A DNA stretch of 64,000 nucleotides from Hymenobacter sp. UV11 (lineage in GTDB: Bacteria; Bacteroidota; Bacteroidia; Cytophagales; Hymenobacteraceae). The notes under the pieces are model-generated. The model saw only the letters and a list, made by a program, of their open reading frames with translations, ran no database searches and was not told the DNA's origin. The stretch covers positions 310,001-374,000 of the forward strand of contig NZ_SRII01000006.1 in the NCBI RefSeq assembly GCF_004684095.1. Direction: 5' to 3'. Positions 34,880 to 45,232 of this stretch are shown piece after piece. Within the stretch, counting starts at the first letter, position 1, and the number at the start of each line of letters is the position of its first letter. The translations under genes and the position numbers were made by a program.

Positions 34880-35431
34880 GTGGCTCAATTCAACCCCTGG
34901 CACGACGTATCGCGCGGCGAAAACTTACCCACCACCGTTACCGGCATCATTGAAATTCCCAAAGGCAGCAAAGGCAAATATGAGCTCGACAAGGAGAGCG
35001 GTATGCTGATGCTGGACCGCGTGCTGTTCTCGGCCGTGCACTACCCCGCCGCCTACGGCTTCATCCCGCAGACGTACTGCGATGACCACGACCCGCTCGA
35101 TATTCTGGTGCTGTGCTCGGTTGATATTCCGCACATGTGCCTGGTCGAGGCCAAGGTTATCGGCGTGATGCAGATGCTGGACCAGGACGAGGAGGATGAC
35201 AAAATCATCGCCGTAGCCGCCCACGACGTGTCGGTGAATCACTACAACGAGCTAGCCGACCTGCCGCCCTACATGATGCTGGAAATGCAGCGCTTTTTTG
35301 AAGACTACAAAGCCCTGGAAAACAAGCAGGTAGTAGTGAAGCAGTTTCTGGGCCGCGAAGATGCCTACCGCATCATCGACGCCAGCATCAAGCTCTACGA
35401 AGAAACATATGGCGACCGCGCTAAACAATAA
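34880..35431 (+). CDS. ppa: Inorganic pyrophosphatase (family I)
   Basis: A cytosolic Mg2+-dependent enzyme that hydrolyses pyrophosphate and so pulls biosynthetic reactions forward. The 183 residues fit family I; the signature DDHDPLDILVL (68-78) supplies metal-binding Asp residues, EIPKGSKGKYE binds the substrate, and YPAAYGFIPQTY is conserved. The start is GTG at 34880; no ATG occurs in a suitable place. The gene lies after pafA with a 69-base gap and is followed by a copy of the CATGCTGAGCTTG palindrome. Confidence 0.96.
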   Translation: MAQFNPWHDVSRGENLPTTVTGIIEIPKGSKGKYELDKESGMLMLDRVLFSAVHYPAAYGFIPQTYCDDHDPLDILVLCSVDIPHMCLVEAKVIGVMQMLDQDEEDDKIIAVAAHDVSVNHYNELADLPPYMMLEMQRFFEDYKALENKQVVVKQFLGREDAYRIIDASIKLYEETYGDRAKQ

Positions 35432-35472
35432 GCGCCTGTAGTCGGCTTGGCTAACAGCCGACTTCCTGCTCA

Positions 35473-35559
35473 GAACGTCATGCTGAGCTTGTCGAAGCAT
35501 CTCTACCGTTTCAGCCAACGGGGTGGTAGAGATGCTTCGACAAGCTCAGCATGACGTTC
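35473..35559. repeat. Inverted repeat, CATGCTGAGCTTG family (copy B)
   Basis: Perfect 35-base arms at 35473-35507 and 35525-35559 (GAACGTCATGCTGAGCTTGT and onward) with a 17-base loop. It lies between ppa and the UbiA-like gene, both on the plus strand, and could act as a transcript-end hairpin. Confidence 0.93.
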
Positions 35560-35592
35560 TTTTGGGTTTTCCCCCACTCATTTTCCCATTAA

Positions 35593-36450
35593 ATGCCCGC
35601 TGCCCGCCGCGCCCTACCCCTGCGTTTGCTCGATGCGCTGCTCTATAGCAGCGTGTGGCTGGCCGCGGCCGCGGCCGCCCAAACGGCGGCCACGCTGCGC
35701 CAGTGGCCGGGCCTGGGCGGCGCGGCGGGCCTGCACGTGGTGGTGCTGGTGTTTGCGGCCACACTGCTCACGTATAATCTCGACGCGGCGCTGCCCTTCA
35801 AGCACCGGCAGCCGCCGGGCACCTCGGGGCGCAAGGCCTGGCAGCAGCAGCACCGCCCAGCCATGCTGGCGCTGGCCGGCGCAGCCGCCCTGCTTGATGC
35901 CTACCTGCTGCTCACCGATGGCTGGCTGCACTTCCTACCCCTGCTGGTGCCGCTCACGGCGCTGGCCGTGGGCTACTCGTGGCCGCTGCTGCCGTGGCGG
36001 GGCCGCTGGCGCGCCATCCGGGAGGTGCCGCTGCTGAAGGTATTTCTGATTGCGGGCGTGTGGACGGCCGTGACCGGCGGCCTGCCCGCGCTGGCGCTGC
36101 ACCAGCCGCTGGCCGCCGTGCAGGGCTTGCTGGCCCAGCGGTTTTGCCTGGTCACGGCGCTGGCCATCGTGTTCGATATCAGAGACTACAGCCGCGACCA
36201 GCTGGCGGGCCTGCGCACCTTTCCCACAAGGCTAGGGGTAAGCGGGGCTAAGGCCGTGGCCCTGGGCTTCGTGGCCGGGGCCGTGGCGCTGGGCCTGGCG
36301 CGCGGGGCCGCGCCGCTGGCAGTGCTGCTGCCGGCCGGGCTGGCGGCGGCCGTTATCCTGGCCGCGCAGGAGGCACGGGGCGACTACTTTTTTGCCCTGC
36401 TCACCGATGGGGTTTTGCTGGTGCAGGCGGCGGCCTATTTTGTGCTCTAA
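35593..36450 (+). CDS. UbiA-like membrane protein with a reduced first motif
   Basis: A 285-residue membrane protein with about eight hydrophobic helices. The loop FDIRDYSRDQLAGLRTFP (194-211; Asp195, Asp198, Asp202) matches the second Asp-rich motif of UbiA-type prenyltransferases. The first motif (usually N-D-x-x-D-x-x-x-D) is reduced to YNLDAALPFK (Asn62, Asp64), so Mg2+-diphosphate binding may be altered or lost. It may still be a prenyltransferase for quinone or carotenoid-type substrates, or a catalytically changed relative. No neighbour clarifies its role. Confidence 0.7.
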   Translation: MPAARRALPLRLLDALLYSSVWLAAAAAAQTAATLRQWPGLGGAAGLHVVVLVFAATLLTYNLDAALPFKHRQPPGTSGRKAWQQQHRPAMLALAGAAALLDAYLLLTDGWLHFLPLLVPLTALAVGYSWPLLPWRGRWRAIREVPLLKVFLIAGVWTAVTGGLPALALHQPLAAVQGLLAQRFCLVTALAIVFDIRDYSRDQLAGLRTFPTRLGVSGAKAVALGFVAGAVALGLARGAAPLAVLLPAGLAAAVILAAQEARGDYFFALLTDGVLLVQAAAYFVL

Positions 36451-36673
36451 GCAATTACCAAGTGCGGGTGCCGGTCGGCCCTACCCCCTCCCGCATGGTC
36501 GAAGCGGCGCAGGAATTAGGTTAAGTAGAAGCGCGGCCACGCGCTTTCACCGCCTGGTATTTAGGCACGATTATGTAGCACTTTGAAGAAGCCGCTCCGA
36601 AGCTCAGCCTATTCGGCTGTTCGCCGGGTAGCTACGTACTTCTAGCCTACGTTTTCTTCCCTTTGCTTTTTCC

Positions 36674-38104
36674 ATGAGCCCAGATTTGCTTGAGCTTACG
36701 CACAACTATTTCATTGGCAGCACTGTGCGGCAGATTAGCACGGCCTTCGACGAGCCGGAGAGCAGTGTGCGCGCGGCGCTGCAGCGGGTGGTGCCGATGG
36801 CGCTGGGTGCCCTACTGGCGCGCACGCAGCAGCCCGGCGGGGCCGCCGACTTGTTTGCCCGCGTGTACCGGGTGCACCGCCGCGACCCGCTTACCCAGTT
36901 TGGCGGGCTTCTGGAAGAAATAAATGACCCGGCGGGCGCGCCCCTCACCAGCGAAGGCAGCCTGCCCGGCCCCGGCCTGGGCCTGCTGCGCACGGTGCTG
37001 GGGCCGGGCTACGAGGCCACGGTAGCGCGCATTAGCCAACAAGCCGGGGTGCAGTTTGCTACCGTGCCCAAGCTCCTAGGCCTGGCGGTGCCCGTGGGGC
37101 TGGGCCTGCTGGGCCGCTACGCCGTGCAGCACACCCTGGATGCCCGCGGCCTGGCCAGCTACCTGGCTAGCCAGGCCCCGCCCATTGTGAGCGCGCTGGG
37201 CAGCCTGCCTGAGGGGGTAGGGCAAGGCCTTGCGGCCAACCTTGGCCCAGTGCCACCTGGTTCGGCTGCGCCTGTTCAGCGCCCGGCCCAAGCGGCACCA
37301 GTGCCGCTGCCTGCCCTACCGCCGCCCGCTGCCCCACAGGTGGCACCTACTCCGCCGCCCGCCCCGCAGCCGGCTGTTGCACTGCCCGCGCCTACCCCAT
37401 CGCACCCGCTGCCAGGGCTGCCTGTTACTGCTGCCTCGCGCCGCTGGCCATGGCTGCTCGCTTTGCTGCTGGCCGTGGTGCTCGGAGTGGCCGCCACGCA
37501 GGTTTACCTGCTGCGGAGCCCCGCCACGCCTGCGCTACCCGCCACGCCCGCCCTGGTGGGCCCAGCTTTAGCCCCCACGGCCACGGCCGGACCCACCGAC
37601 CGTCCCGACGTGGCCAGCAACGACCACCTGGCGTATATCGCGGGCCGCGCTACCCTGCCGCTGGCGGGCGGCGCCAAGCTGCGCGTGAGCAACAATTCGG
37701 CCGAGGCCCGGCTGTATCACTTTCTCAAAGACCCCGCCCAAACGGTGAGCCTCGACAAAACCCAGGGCTGGCTGCTGCTCGACCAGGTGTATTTCAGCCC
37801 CGGCACGGCCACGCTCACGCGCGAGTCGGGGGTGCAGCTGCAGCATCTGGCGGCCATTCTGAAGACCTTTCCCCACGCCGTCATCAAGCTGGGCGGCTAT
37901 ACCAACGACCAGCCCAGCGCCAATAATAACCTGCTGCTCAGCGCCGATTGTGCCAATGCCGCCCGCCGGGCGCTGCTCAGCCGGGGCATTGGGCCGGGCC
38001 GCGTGGCGGCCGAGGGCTACGGCCAGGCGCCTACCCGCACGGCGCCCCCGGCCGGCCACCCACAGAGCCGCCGCGTGTACGTGCGGGTCAGCAAGAAATA
38101 CTGA
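36674..38104 (+). CDS. DUF937 and OmpA-like domain fusion protein
   Basis: A 476-residue envelope protein. Residues 1-190 are DUF937-like (DLLELTHNYFIGSTVRQIS, then small-residue-rich helices). A Pro/Ala-rich linker (about 200-255) leads to a transmembrane helix (WLLALLLAVVLGVAATQVYLL near 258-278). The C-terminal 115 residues are an OmpA-like peptidoglycan-binding domain (LLLDQVYFSPGTATL, LGGYTNDQ, then SRRVYVRV). The order implies a cytoplasmic DUF937 part and a periplasmic domain that holds peptidoglycan. It stands alone; the function of the DUF937 part is unknown. Confidence 0.85.
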   Translation: MSPDLLELTHNYFIGSTVRQISTAFDEPESSVRAALQRVVPMALGALLARTQQPGGAADLFARVYRVHRRDPLTQFGGLLEEINDPAGAPLTSEGSLPGPGLGLLRTVLGPGYEATVARISQQAGVQFATVPKLLGLAVPVGLGLLGRYAVQHTLDARGLASYLASQAPPIVSALGSLPEGVGQGLAANLGPVPPGSAAPVQRPAQAAPVPLPALPPPAAPQVAPTPPPAPQPAVALPAPTPSHPLPGLPVTAASRRWPWLLALLLAVVLGVAATQVYLLRSPATPALPATPALVGPALAPTATAGPTDRPDVASNDHLAYIAGRATLPLAGGAKLRVSNNSAEARLYHFLKDPAQTVSLDKTQGWLLLDQVYFSPGTATLTRESGVQLQHLAAILKTFPHAVIKLGGYTNDQPSANNNLLLSADCANAARRALLSRGIGPGRVAAEGYGQAPTRTAPPAGHPQSRRVYVRVSKKY

Positions 38105-38316
38105 GCAGGCACAGTACTGCTTGGCAAGCAGCTCCTAATTGAGTAAGATGCTGACTTTTAAAGTTAAATCAGCCCAAACCAGGCTTTTACTGGCCTGGGG
38201 GACAGTTTTTTAGTGCCCTACCCCCCGGCTCGGCCGCAAGGCTTGGTGGCCACTTGCAACTACTGAGGAGTAGGGTGGCTCTTTCCGTTGTCCTTTTCCT
38301 CTATTTTGATAAGCAG

Positions 38317-38982
38317 ATGAAGCCTTTCCTATTTCTAACGCTCGGAGCGCTGGTGGCGCCGATACTTAGCCACGCCCAGCAGGGGCAGCCCATCCGTTTC
38401 GGCCTCAAGGCCGGGGCTACCCTCTCCACTATTACGGGGCCCGGCACCAGCGATTACCCCGTTTCGCCCCTGGTAGGGGGGGTAGGCGGGGTATTCGCCA
38501 CGGTGCCGCTGGGCACTGCGCAGCACTGGTTTTTGCAGCCCGAGCTGCTGTATAGCCGGCAGGGGTACCGGTTCATTTACTCCTCCATCGATTACAAATC
38601 CATCTACCGCTCCGACTTTGTTAAGCTGCCGCTGCTGCTGGGCTTCACGCACGGCGGCTTTTTTGCCGCCGTAGGGCCGCAGGTGGGCTACTTGGTGCAC
38701 GTGCGCAATACCTATCAAAATCGGGATACCTCCCCCAACGCTGGTGCTTCGCCGAGTATTGTTGAGAGCGCAAATACCAACCTGGACGGCTACCAGCGCT
38801 GGGAGTTTTCGGCGGTGGCGGCCGTGGGCTACCGCTGGCAGTGCGGCGCAGGCATCGAGCTGCGCTACACCGACGCCCTGTTCAACCAATCGCACAATGG
38901 GCTGACCACCTTTCGCAACTACCGCGACGCCCACAGCCTGAGCGGACAGGTGCAGGCCAGCTACCTGCTGCCCTGGCACTAG
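38317..38982 (+). CDS. PorT-like outer-membrane beta-barrel protein
   Basis: A 221-residue secreted protein with a signal peptide ending near SHAQQ (19). The mature part alternates in the manner of an eight-stranded beta-barrel and begins RFGLKAGATLSTITG, the usual start of the PorT/OMP_b-brl family in Bacteroidota. Further strands include HWFLQPELLYSRQGYRF, FVKLPLLLGF and GIELRYTDALFNQS. No function beyond outer-membrane location can be given. I chose the ATG at 38317 because it begins a clean signal peptide. Confidence 0.85.
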   Translation: MKPFLFLTLGALVAPILSHAQQGQPIRFGLKAGATLSTITGPGTSDYPVSPLVGGVGGVFATVPLGTAQHWFLQPELLYSRQGYRFIYSSIDYKSIYRSDFVKLPLLLGFTHGGFFAAVGPQVGYLVHVRNTYQNRDTSPNAGASPSIVESANTNLDGYQRWEFSAVAAVGYRWQCGAGIELRYTDALFNQSHNGLTTFRNYRDAHSLSGQVQASYLLPWH

Positions 38983-38986
38983 GCGC

Positions 38987-40531
38987 CTAGCGCGTGAGGG
39001 CCTGCAAAGCCGGACCGATGTGCGTCACCAAATCGCCGGCTACCAGCCCGGCCTCGCCGGTTTCGGCGGCGGCCAGGTCGCCGGCGTGGCCGTGGGCCAG
39101 CACGGCGAGGCGGGCCGCCGTGAGGGCGTCGAGGCGCTGGTCGGCGCGCAGGGCCAGCGTGAGGCCGGTGAGCACATCGCCGCTGCCGCCGGTACCCATG
39201 CCGGGGTTGCCGGTAGTGTTGAAATAGACCTGGCCATCGGGCGCGGCCACGGCGGTATAGGCGCCTTTCAGGATGACCACGCACTGGTACTTTTGGGTGA
39301 ATTCGCGCAGCAAAGCGAGGCGGTGGTAGTCGTCACTGGTCTTCTCGGTGAGGCGCGCAAACTCGCCGATGTGGGGCGTGAGCACGGTGTCGGGGGGTAG
39401 CAAATCGAGCAGCTCGCGGTGCGCGCCGAGCAGGTTGAGCGCATCGGCATCGATAACGAGCGGCACCTTGGCCGTGCGGAGTATTTTCTCTAGTACGGCA
39501 CGGCTGGCATCTTCCTGGCCCAGGCCGGGGCCGATGCCAATGGCCTGGTAATCTTTTAGCTCGGGTAATTCGCTGATGTAATCAGCTTCAGGGTCGGGCA
39601 GGCACATGGCCTCGGGCCGGGTCGTCTGGATGATGTCGTAGCCGCAGCCGGGCACGGCCACCGTCAGCAGCCCTACCCCCCCGCGCAGGCACGAGCCCGC
39701 CGCCAGCACGGCCGCGCCCACTTTGCCCCGGCTGCCCGCCAGCAGCAGCGCGTGGCCGAAGGTGTTTTTGTAGGCAAAATTGCCGCGCCGGGGCAGCGTC
39801 ACGTCGGGCACGGGCGCCGCCAGGGCCGCCTCAAAGCCACCTACCCCCGGCATGCGGGTGAGCTGCCAGGGCGTAGCGGCTTGGTTGATAAAATCGGGGC
39901 TCAGGCCAATGTCTACCACATGCCACTCGCCCACATACTCAGCATTTTGCGGCAGCAGAAACGCCAGCTTGGGCAGCCCGAAGCTGATGGTGTGCGCGGC
40001 CCGCACCACGGGCGCGGCCGGGTCGGGCTGGGGCGCGTCGGCCAACAGGCCACTGGGCAGGTCGATGGCCACCACGTGCGCCTGGCTGTCGTTCAGGTGC
40101 TTCACCACGGCGGCGGCCACCCCATTGAGCGGGCGACTGAGGCCGGTGCCAAACAGCGCATCGACCACCAGCGTGCCGGGCTGGATGGGGGGTAGGGCGT
40201 CGGCGCTTAGCTCCGTTATCGGGATGACTTTGGGCAGCACGTGGTGGTTGTACTCGTAGTCGTCGGAATACTTGCTGGCGGGCAGCAGGCCCAGGCGCAC
40301 GGCGTAGCCGGCCCCGTAGAGTAAGCGGGCCAGGGCCAGGCCGTCGCCGCCGTTGTTGCCGGGGCCGCACAGCAGCAGGATTTCGCCGGCCGCGGCGGGG
40401 GTGTAGTGCTGGTAGAGCCAGCCCGCCAGTGCAATGGCGGCACGCTCCATCAGGGCTGTGGAGGTGGTACGCTGCTCGCGGATGGTGGCCTGGTCAAGCT
40501 CGCGGATTTGGGCGGCGGTGAGGAGTTTCAT
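38987..40531 (-). CDS. nnr: Bifunctional NAD(P)HX epimerase / ADP-dependent NAD(P)HX dehydratase
   Basis: This metabolite-repair enzyme restores NAD(P)H from its damaged hydrate. The 514 residues contain an N-terminal epimerase domain (YjeF_N; LLCGPGNNGGDGLALARLL) and a C-terminal dehydratase domain of the ribokinase-like fold (IGPGLGQED, VIDADALNLL, LTPHIGEFARL and the catalytic NPGMGTGGSGDVLTG). The ATG at 40531 is used; one six codons farther upstream is also possible. It is convergent with the barrel protein gene (4-base gap) and divergent from the small hydrolase. Confidence 0.96.
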   Translation of the reverse strand: MKLLTAAQIRELDQATIREQRTTSTALMERAAIALAGWLYQHYTPAAAGEILLLCGPGNNGGDGLALARLLYGAGYAVRLGLLPASKYSDDYEYNHHVLPKVIPITELSADALPPIQPGTLVVDALFGTGLSRPLNGVAAAVVKHLNDSQAHVVAIDLPSGLLADAPQPDPAAPVVRAAHTISFGLPKLAFLLPQNAEYVGEWHVVDIGLSPDFINQAATPWQLTRMPGVGGFEAALAAPVPDVTLPRRGNFAYKNTFGHALLLAGSRGKVGAAVLAAGSCLRGGVGLLTVAVPGCGYDIIQTTRPEAMCLPDPEADYISELPELKDYQAIGIGPGLGQEDASRAVLEKILRTAKVPLVIDADALNLLGAHRELLDLLPPDTVLTPHIGEFARLTEKTSDDYHRLALLREFTQKYQCVVILKGAYTAVAAPDGQVYFNTTGNPGMGTGGSGDVLTGLTLALRADQRLDALTAARLAVLAHGHAGDLAAAETGEAGLVAGDLVTHIGPALQALTR

Positions 40532-40576
40532 AAGCAGAATTTTACGCAAAGCAGCCTTGGCAGGCTACTTTTAGCC

Positions 40577-41116
40577 ATGCAAAGAACAACACGCTTTTTT
40601 ATCGTGCCGGGCCTGGGCAGTTCGGGGCCGGCGCATTGGCAGACGTATTTCGAGCGAGAAAACCCGGCTTTCACCCGCATTCAGCAGCGCGAATGGGACG
40701 CCCCGGATAAAGACGAATGGGTAGCTACCCTGGAGCAGGCGCTGGCCGGCGAAGACCTGACTCAGGTGGTGCTCATCGCCCACAGCCTGGGCTGCGCCAC
40801 GGTGGCGCACTGGGCCGCCACCTACGGCCACCGCATCAAAGGGGCGCTGCTGGTGGCACCCAGCGACGTAGACACGGCGCGCTTCGCGGCCTTTCCTACC
40901 ACTGGCTTTGGGCCGATGCCGCTGCAGCGGCTGCCTTTCCCGAGCATCGTGGTGGCCAGCACCACCGACGAGTGGGCGAGCCTGGCGCGCACCCGGCAGT
41001 TTGCCGAGGCCTGGGGCAGCGAGCTGGTGAACATTGGCCCGGCCGGCCACATCAACGCCGCCAGCGGCTTCGGCGACTGGCCGGCCGGGTTGGCGCTGCT
41101 TGAAAAGTGGGCCTGA
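40577..41116 (+). CDS. RBBP9/YdeN-type alpha/beta hydrolase
   Basis: A 179-residue serine hydrolase of the RBBP9 family. The start FFIVPGLGSSGPAHWQTYFE is characteristic; the catalytic triad is Ser70 (AHSLGC), Asp131 (STTDEWAS) and His158 (GPAGHINAASG). Natural substrates in bacteria are not settled. The ATG at 40577 follows a TACTTTTA element (40566-40573). The longer frame to 40406 runs antisense into nnr and is rejected. Confidence 0.92.
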   Translation: MQRTTRFFIVPGLGSSGPAHWQTYFERENPAFTRIQQREWDAPDKDEWVATLEQALAGEDLTQVVLIAHSLGCATVAHWAATYGHRIKGALLVAPSDVDTARFAAFPTTGFGPMPLQRLPFPSIVVASTTDEWASLARTRQFAEAWGSELVNIGPAGHINAASGFGDWPAGLALLEKWA

Positions 41117-41182
41117 TAACGGGAAATGAACCCTGCGCTACCGCATACGTTTTACCCTTGACACACCCTAGTAATTGATTTT

Positions 41183-41644
41183 ATGCAAACCTGGAACGAC
41201 GTTATCCGCCTGGCCAACCACGGCGCCCCTACCCCCCCCCGCCGCGTCGAGAAGACCGCGGCCGAATGGAAAGCCCAGCTCACCCCCGAGCAGTACCACG
41301 TTACGCGCGAGCACGGTACCGAGCGCGCCTTCACCGGCGAATACTGCGAGGCGCACGAGGCTGGCCTCTACGCCTGCGTGTGCTGCGGCACGCCCCTCTA
41401 CGACTCGCGCACCAAGTTTGAGAGCGGCACCGGCTGGCCTAGCTTCACGCAGCCCGTGGAGGAAGATGCCATTAAGTACCACAAGGACACGAGCTACGGC
41501 ATGACCCGCGTGGAGGTGCTCTGCAACGTGTGCGACGCCCACCAGGGCCACGTATTCCCCGATGGCCCGGCCCCAAGCGGCCTGCGCCTGTGCATCAACT
41601 CGGCCAGCGTGAAGCTGGTGACGACCAAGGAGCCGGCCGCGTAG
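41183..41644 (+). CDS. msrB: Peptide-methionine (R)-S-oxide reductase
   Basis: MsrB repairs oxidised methionine (R form) in proteins. The 153-residue cytosolic protein has the two structural zinc CxxC pairs (Cys65/Cys68 and Cys114/Cys117), the GTGWPSF substrate region (83-88), GHVFPDG and the catalytic Cys137 in RLCINSAS. Cys55 could serve as resolving cysteine. It has no signal peptide and no adjoining msrA. It is followed by a copy of the CATGCTGAGC palindrome. Confidence 0.96.
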   Translation: MQTWNDVIRLANHGAPTPPRRVEKTAAEWKAQLTPEQYHVTREHGTERAFTGEYCEAHEAGLYACVCCGTPLYDSRTKFESGTGWPSFTQPVEEDAIKYHKDTSYGMTRVEVLCNVCDAHQGHVFPDGPAPSGLRLCINSASVKLVTTKEPAA

Positions 41645-41666
41645 CAGCAGTGTTTCTTGCTCACTA

Positions 41667-41789
41667 AAAGATAAAAAAGAACGTCATGCTGAGCCTGTCG
41701 AAGCATCTTGGCCGCCTCGTTGGAGTAGTTATTCAACGAGGCGAGCAAGATGCTTTGACAAGTTCAGCATGACGTTCTTTTTTATCTTT
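41667..41789. repeat. Inverted repeat, CATGCTGAGC family (copy C)
   Basis: Arms of about 56 bases (41667-41722 and 41734-41789) pair with several mismatches; the central ACGTCATGCTGA core is shared with copies A and B, while the outer AAAGATAAAAAAGA part is private to this copy. The loop is only 11 bases. It separates msrB from the serine dehydratase gene. Confidence 0.9.
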
Positions 41790-41830
41790 CACCCCCTCCA
41801 ATTACTTTCCTACCCCCCTCCCACCCCACC

Positions 41831-42727
41831 ATGTCGCTCTTATTCACTGATTTTGCCTCGTGGCAGGCGCACTGCGCGGCCACCGGCGAGCCGCTTTACC
41901 AGCCCGTGCTGGCGTATGAGATTGAGCAAAAGGGCGCCACTGAGGACGCCATCTGGCCGGGCTTGCAGCGGGCCTACGACGTGATGCGCGACGCTGTGCA
42001 CGAGGGCCAGACCGGCAACATGACCTCGCGCTCGGGCATGATAAATAACGGCGCCAAGAAGATTGCCGCCTCGCCCATCACGGTGCTCTCGCCCGAGTTT
42101 AAGCAATTAGTAATAAGCGCGTTGGGAGCCAAGGAAGTAAACTCGTGCATGGGCCGCGTGGTGGCCGCGCCCACGGCGGGCGCGTCGGGCATCCTGCCGG
42201 GCGTGCTCACTACCATTCAGCACATTCACAACCTCACCGACCACAAGATTCTGGAAGGCCTGCTGGTGGCGGCGGGCATTGCGCTCATCATCGAGCAAAA
42301 CGCCTCGCTGGCCGGGGCGGTGGGCGGCTGCCAGGCCGAAACCGGCTCGGCGGCGGCTATGGGCGCGGGCGCCATTGTGTACTGCCTGGGCGGCTCGGTA
42401 GAGGAGACATTTGCGGCCGTAGCCATCACCATTCAGTGCATGCTCGGGCTGGTGTGCGACCCGGTGGCGGGCCTCGTGGAGGTGCCGTGCGTGGTGCGCA
42501 ATGCCTCGGCGGCGGCCATTGCGTTCTCGTCGGCCCAGATTGCCATCGCGGGCGTCGACCCGGTTATTCCGGTAGACCAGTGCGTGGCGGCCCTCGGCGA
42601 AGTGGGCCAGAGCATGGAAACCCGCTACAAGGAAACCGCCCTCGGCGGCCTGGCCAATACCAGGCGGGGTAGGGAAATTGAGAAGATGGTGCTGGTGCAG
42701 GACGTGAACATCCTGCCCGATGAGTAG
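41831..42727 (+). CDS. sdaAA: L-serine dehydratase, iron-sulfur-dependent, alpha subunit
   Basis: This subunit deaminates L-serine to pyruvate using a [4Fe-4S] cluster. The 298 residues match the alpha-chain length; GNMTSRSGMINNG, RVVAAPTAGASGILPG and GGCQAETGSAAAMGAGA are signature regions, and conserved Cys residues (in NSCMGRV, GGCQAE, GLVCDPVAG and EVPCVVRN) include the cluster ligands. No beta-subunit gene lies next to it, so it must be encoded elsewhere, or this chain works alone. The ATG at 41831 begins just after an A/C-rich leader. Confidence 0.94.
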   Translation: MSLLFTDFASWQAHCAATGEPLYQPVLAYEIEQKGATEDAIWPGLQRAYDVMRDAVHEGQTGNMTSRSGMINNGAKKIAASPITVLSPEFKQLVISALGAKEVNSCMGRVVAAPTAGASGILPGVLTTIQHIHNLTDHKILEGLLVAAGIALIIEQNASLAGAVGGCQAETGSAAAMGAGAIVYCLGGSVEETFAAVAITIQCMLGLVCDPVAGLVEVPCVVRNASAAAIAFSSAQIAIAGVDPVIPVDQCVAALGEVGQSMETRYKETALGGLANTRRGREIEKMVLVQDVNILPDE

Positions 42728-42741
42728 GCCGAAAGTTCGCG

Positions 42742-43800
42742 CTACTCAATTGTGGGCGGCGTCATCAGCAGCGCGCCCAGGAACTTGAGGGACGGCTCGT
42801 AGCGCACCCGGCGCTCTTTGTAGTGCTGCCAGGCGGCTTCCTCGTCGGCGCGTAGGGGTAGGCCGGCCGTGCGCAGCGCTTGCCAGGCCTCGGCAAACTC
42901 GGCGCGGCCGGGGGTAGTGGCGGCCATTTCTTCGGCGGTGCGCAGCTCCACGGGCTCGGTGCCCGACTTGTGGTCGAAGAAGCGGTGCACCCGGTTCAGA
43001 GCCAGCACGCCGGCCGCAAACGTGAGCTCAACCTGCCGCGAGCGGGGCACGTCGAGGGCCGAAAACAGCAGGTTGGCCGCATCCAGAATAAGGCCCGCCG
43101 CCAGCACCCACGAGCGCCCGGCCTGCGGCGAGCGGAAAAACGCCAGTATCGGCAGCGAGGTGTGGCTTTCGTCAATCTCGACCAGCCACTGCTCCCAGAG
43201 CAGCCACTGCGCGTCGTCGTTCAAAAAATCTTTGTCATGCCCCAGCCACAGCACCACGCCCGCCGCCGAGGCCGGCACGCCGGCCCGCAGGTCTAGCTGG
43301 GCTACCACGACTTCGCGCCGCGAAAACGCCTGGTAAATGGTGGGCAGGTACGAGATAAGCAGCGTGAGCAGCAGCAGCCCCAGTGTAGCCTCGGAATAGC
43401 TGAATACATTGACGGCCAGGTCATTTTGCTTGGTAGTGCCCAGTGTAAGCAGCGAGCTACCGCTCAGCTCGTAGCTCTTGGTGAAGTCGGCCACGCCCAG
43501 CGACCAGTAGATGCCCGTGTAACCCAGGCCCACCAGGGCCAGCCAGCCAATGGGCAGCGCCACCAGCCCCACCGGCGCGTAGTGCGCCAGGATGCGGTCG
43601 CGCCGGGCATAGTTGGAGGCGCGCCGCGCCGCGAAGTTAAACAACGCACGCACCCCACTGAAAACGAATACGTTGAGCCGCACCGACTCATTGCGCGGTA
43701 GCACAAACGAGCGAATGGCTGCCGATACGGTAGTGATAACCAGCCAGCCGCCGGTCAGCCCCGCCAGCACGCGTAGTCCTTGTTCGATTAATGGCGACAT
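42742..43800 (-). CDS. Two-transmembrane, ion-channel-like membrane protein
   Basis: A 352-residue protein. An N-terminal helix (about 8-32) and a helix at 78-98 are followed by a re-entrant-like segment, LSGSSLLTLGTTKQND (about 112-127), then a long helix LGLLLLTLLISYLPTIYQAF. This layout resembles the pore unit of two-helix potassium channels, but the filter TVGYGD is replaced by TLGTTK, so K+ selectivity is doubtful. The C-terminal 200 residues are soluble with a helix pair, unrelated to known regulatory domains that I recognise. It is convergent with sdaAA (14-base gap). Confidence 0.65.
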   Translation of the reverse strand: MSPLIEQGLRVLAGLTGGWLVITTVSAAIRSFVLPRNESVRLNVFVFSGVRALFNFAARRASNYARRDRILAHYAPVGLVALPIGWLALVGLGYTGIYWSLGVADFTKSYELSGSSLLTLGTTKQNDLAVNVFSYSEATLGLLLLTLLISYLPTIYQAFSRREVVVAQLDLRAGVPASAAGVVLWLGHDKDFLNDDAQWLLWEQWLVEIDESHTSLPILAFFRSPQAGRSWVLAAGLILDAANLLFSALDVPRSRQVELTFAAGVLALNRVHRFFDHKSGTEPVELRTAEEMAATTPGRAEFAEAWQALRTAGLPLRADEEAAWQHYKERRVRYEPSLKFLGALLMTPPTIE

Positions 43801-43856
43801 GGCCCGTTGTACGGCCCGAGGCCGCGCTTAGCTGCTACCCCCCAGCATTACGCAAC

Positions 43857-45230
<1,374 letters not shown>

Positions 45231-45232
45231 AA

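Noticed and set aside
40406..40576. Extended N-terminus of the RBBP9-like hydrolase
   Set aside because: It is antisense to nnr and gives low-complexity Gly-rich sequence; the family starts at the beta strand FFIVPGLG.
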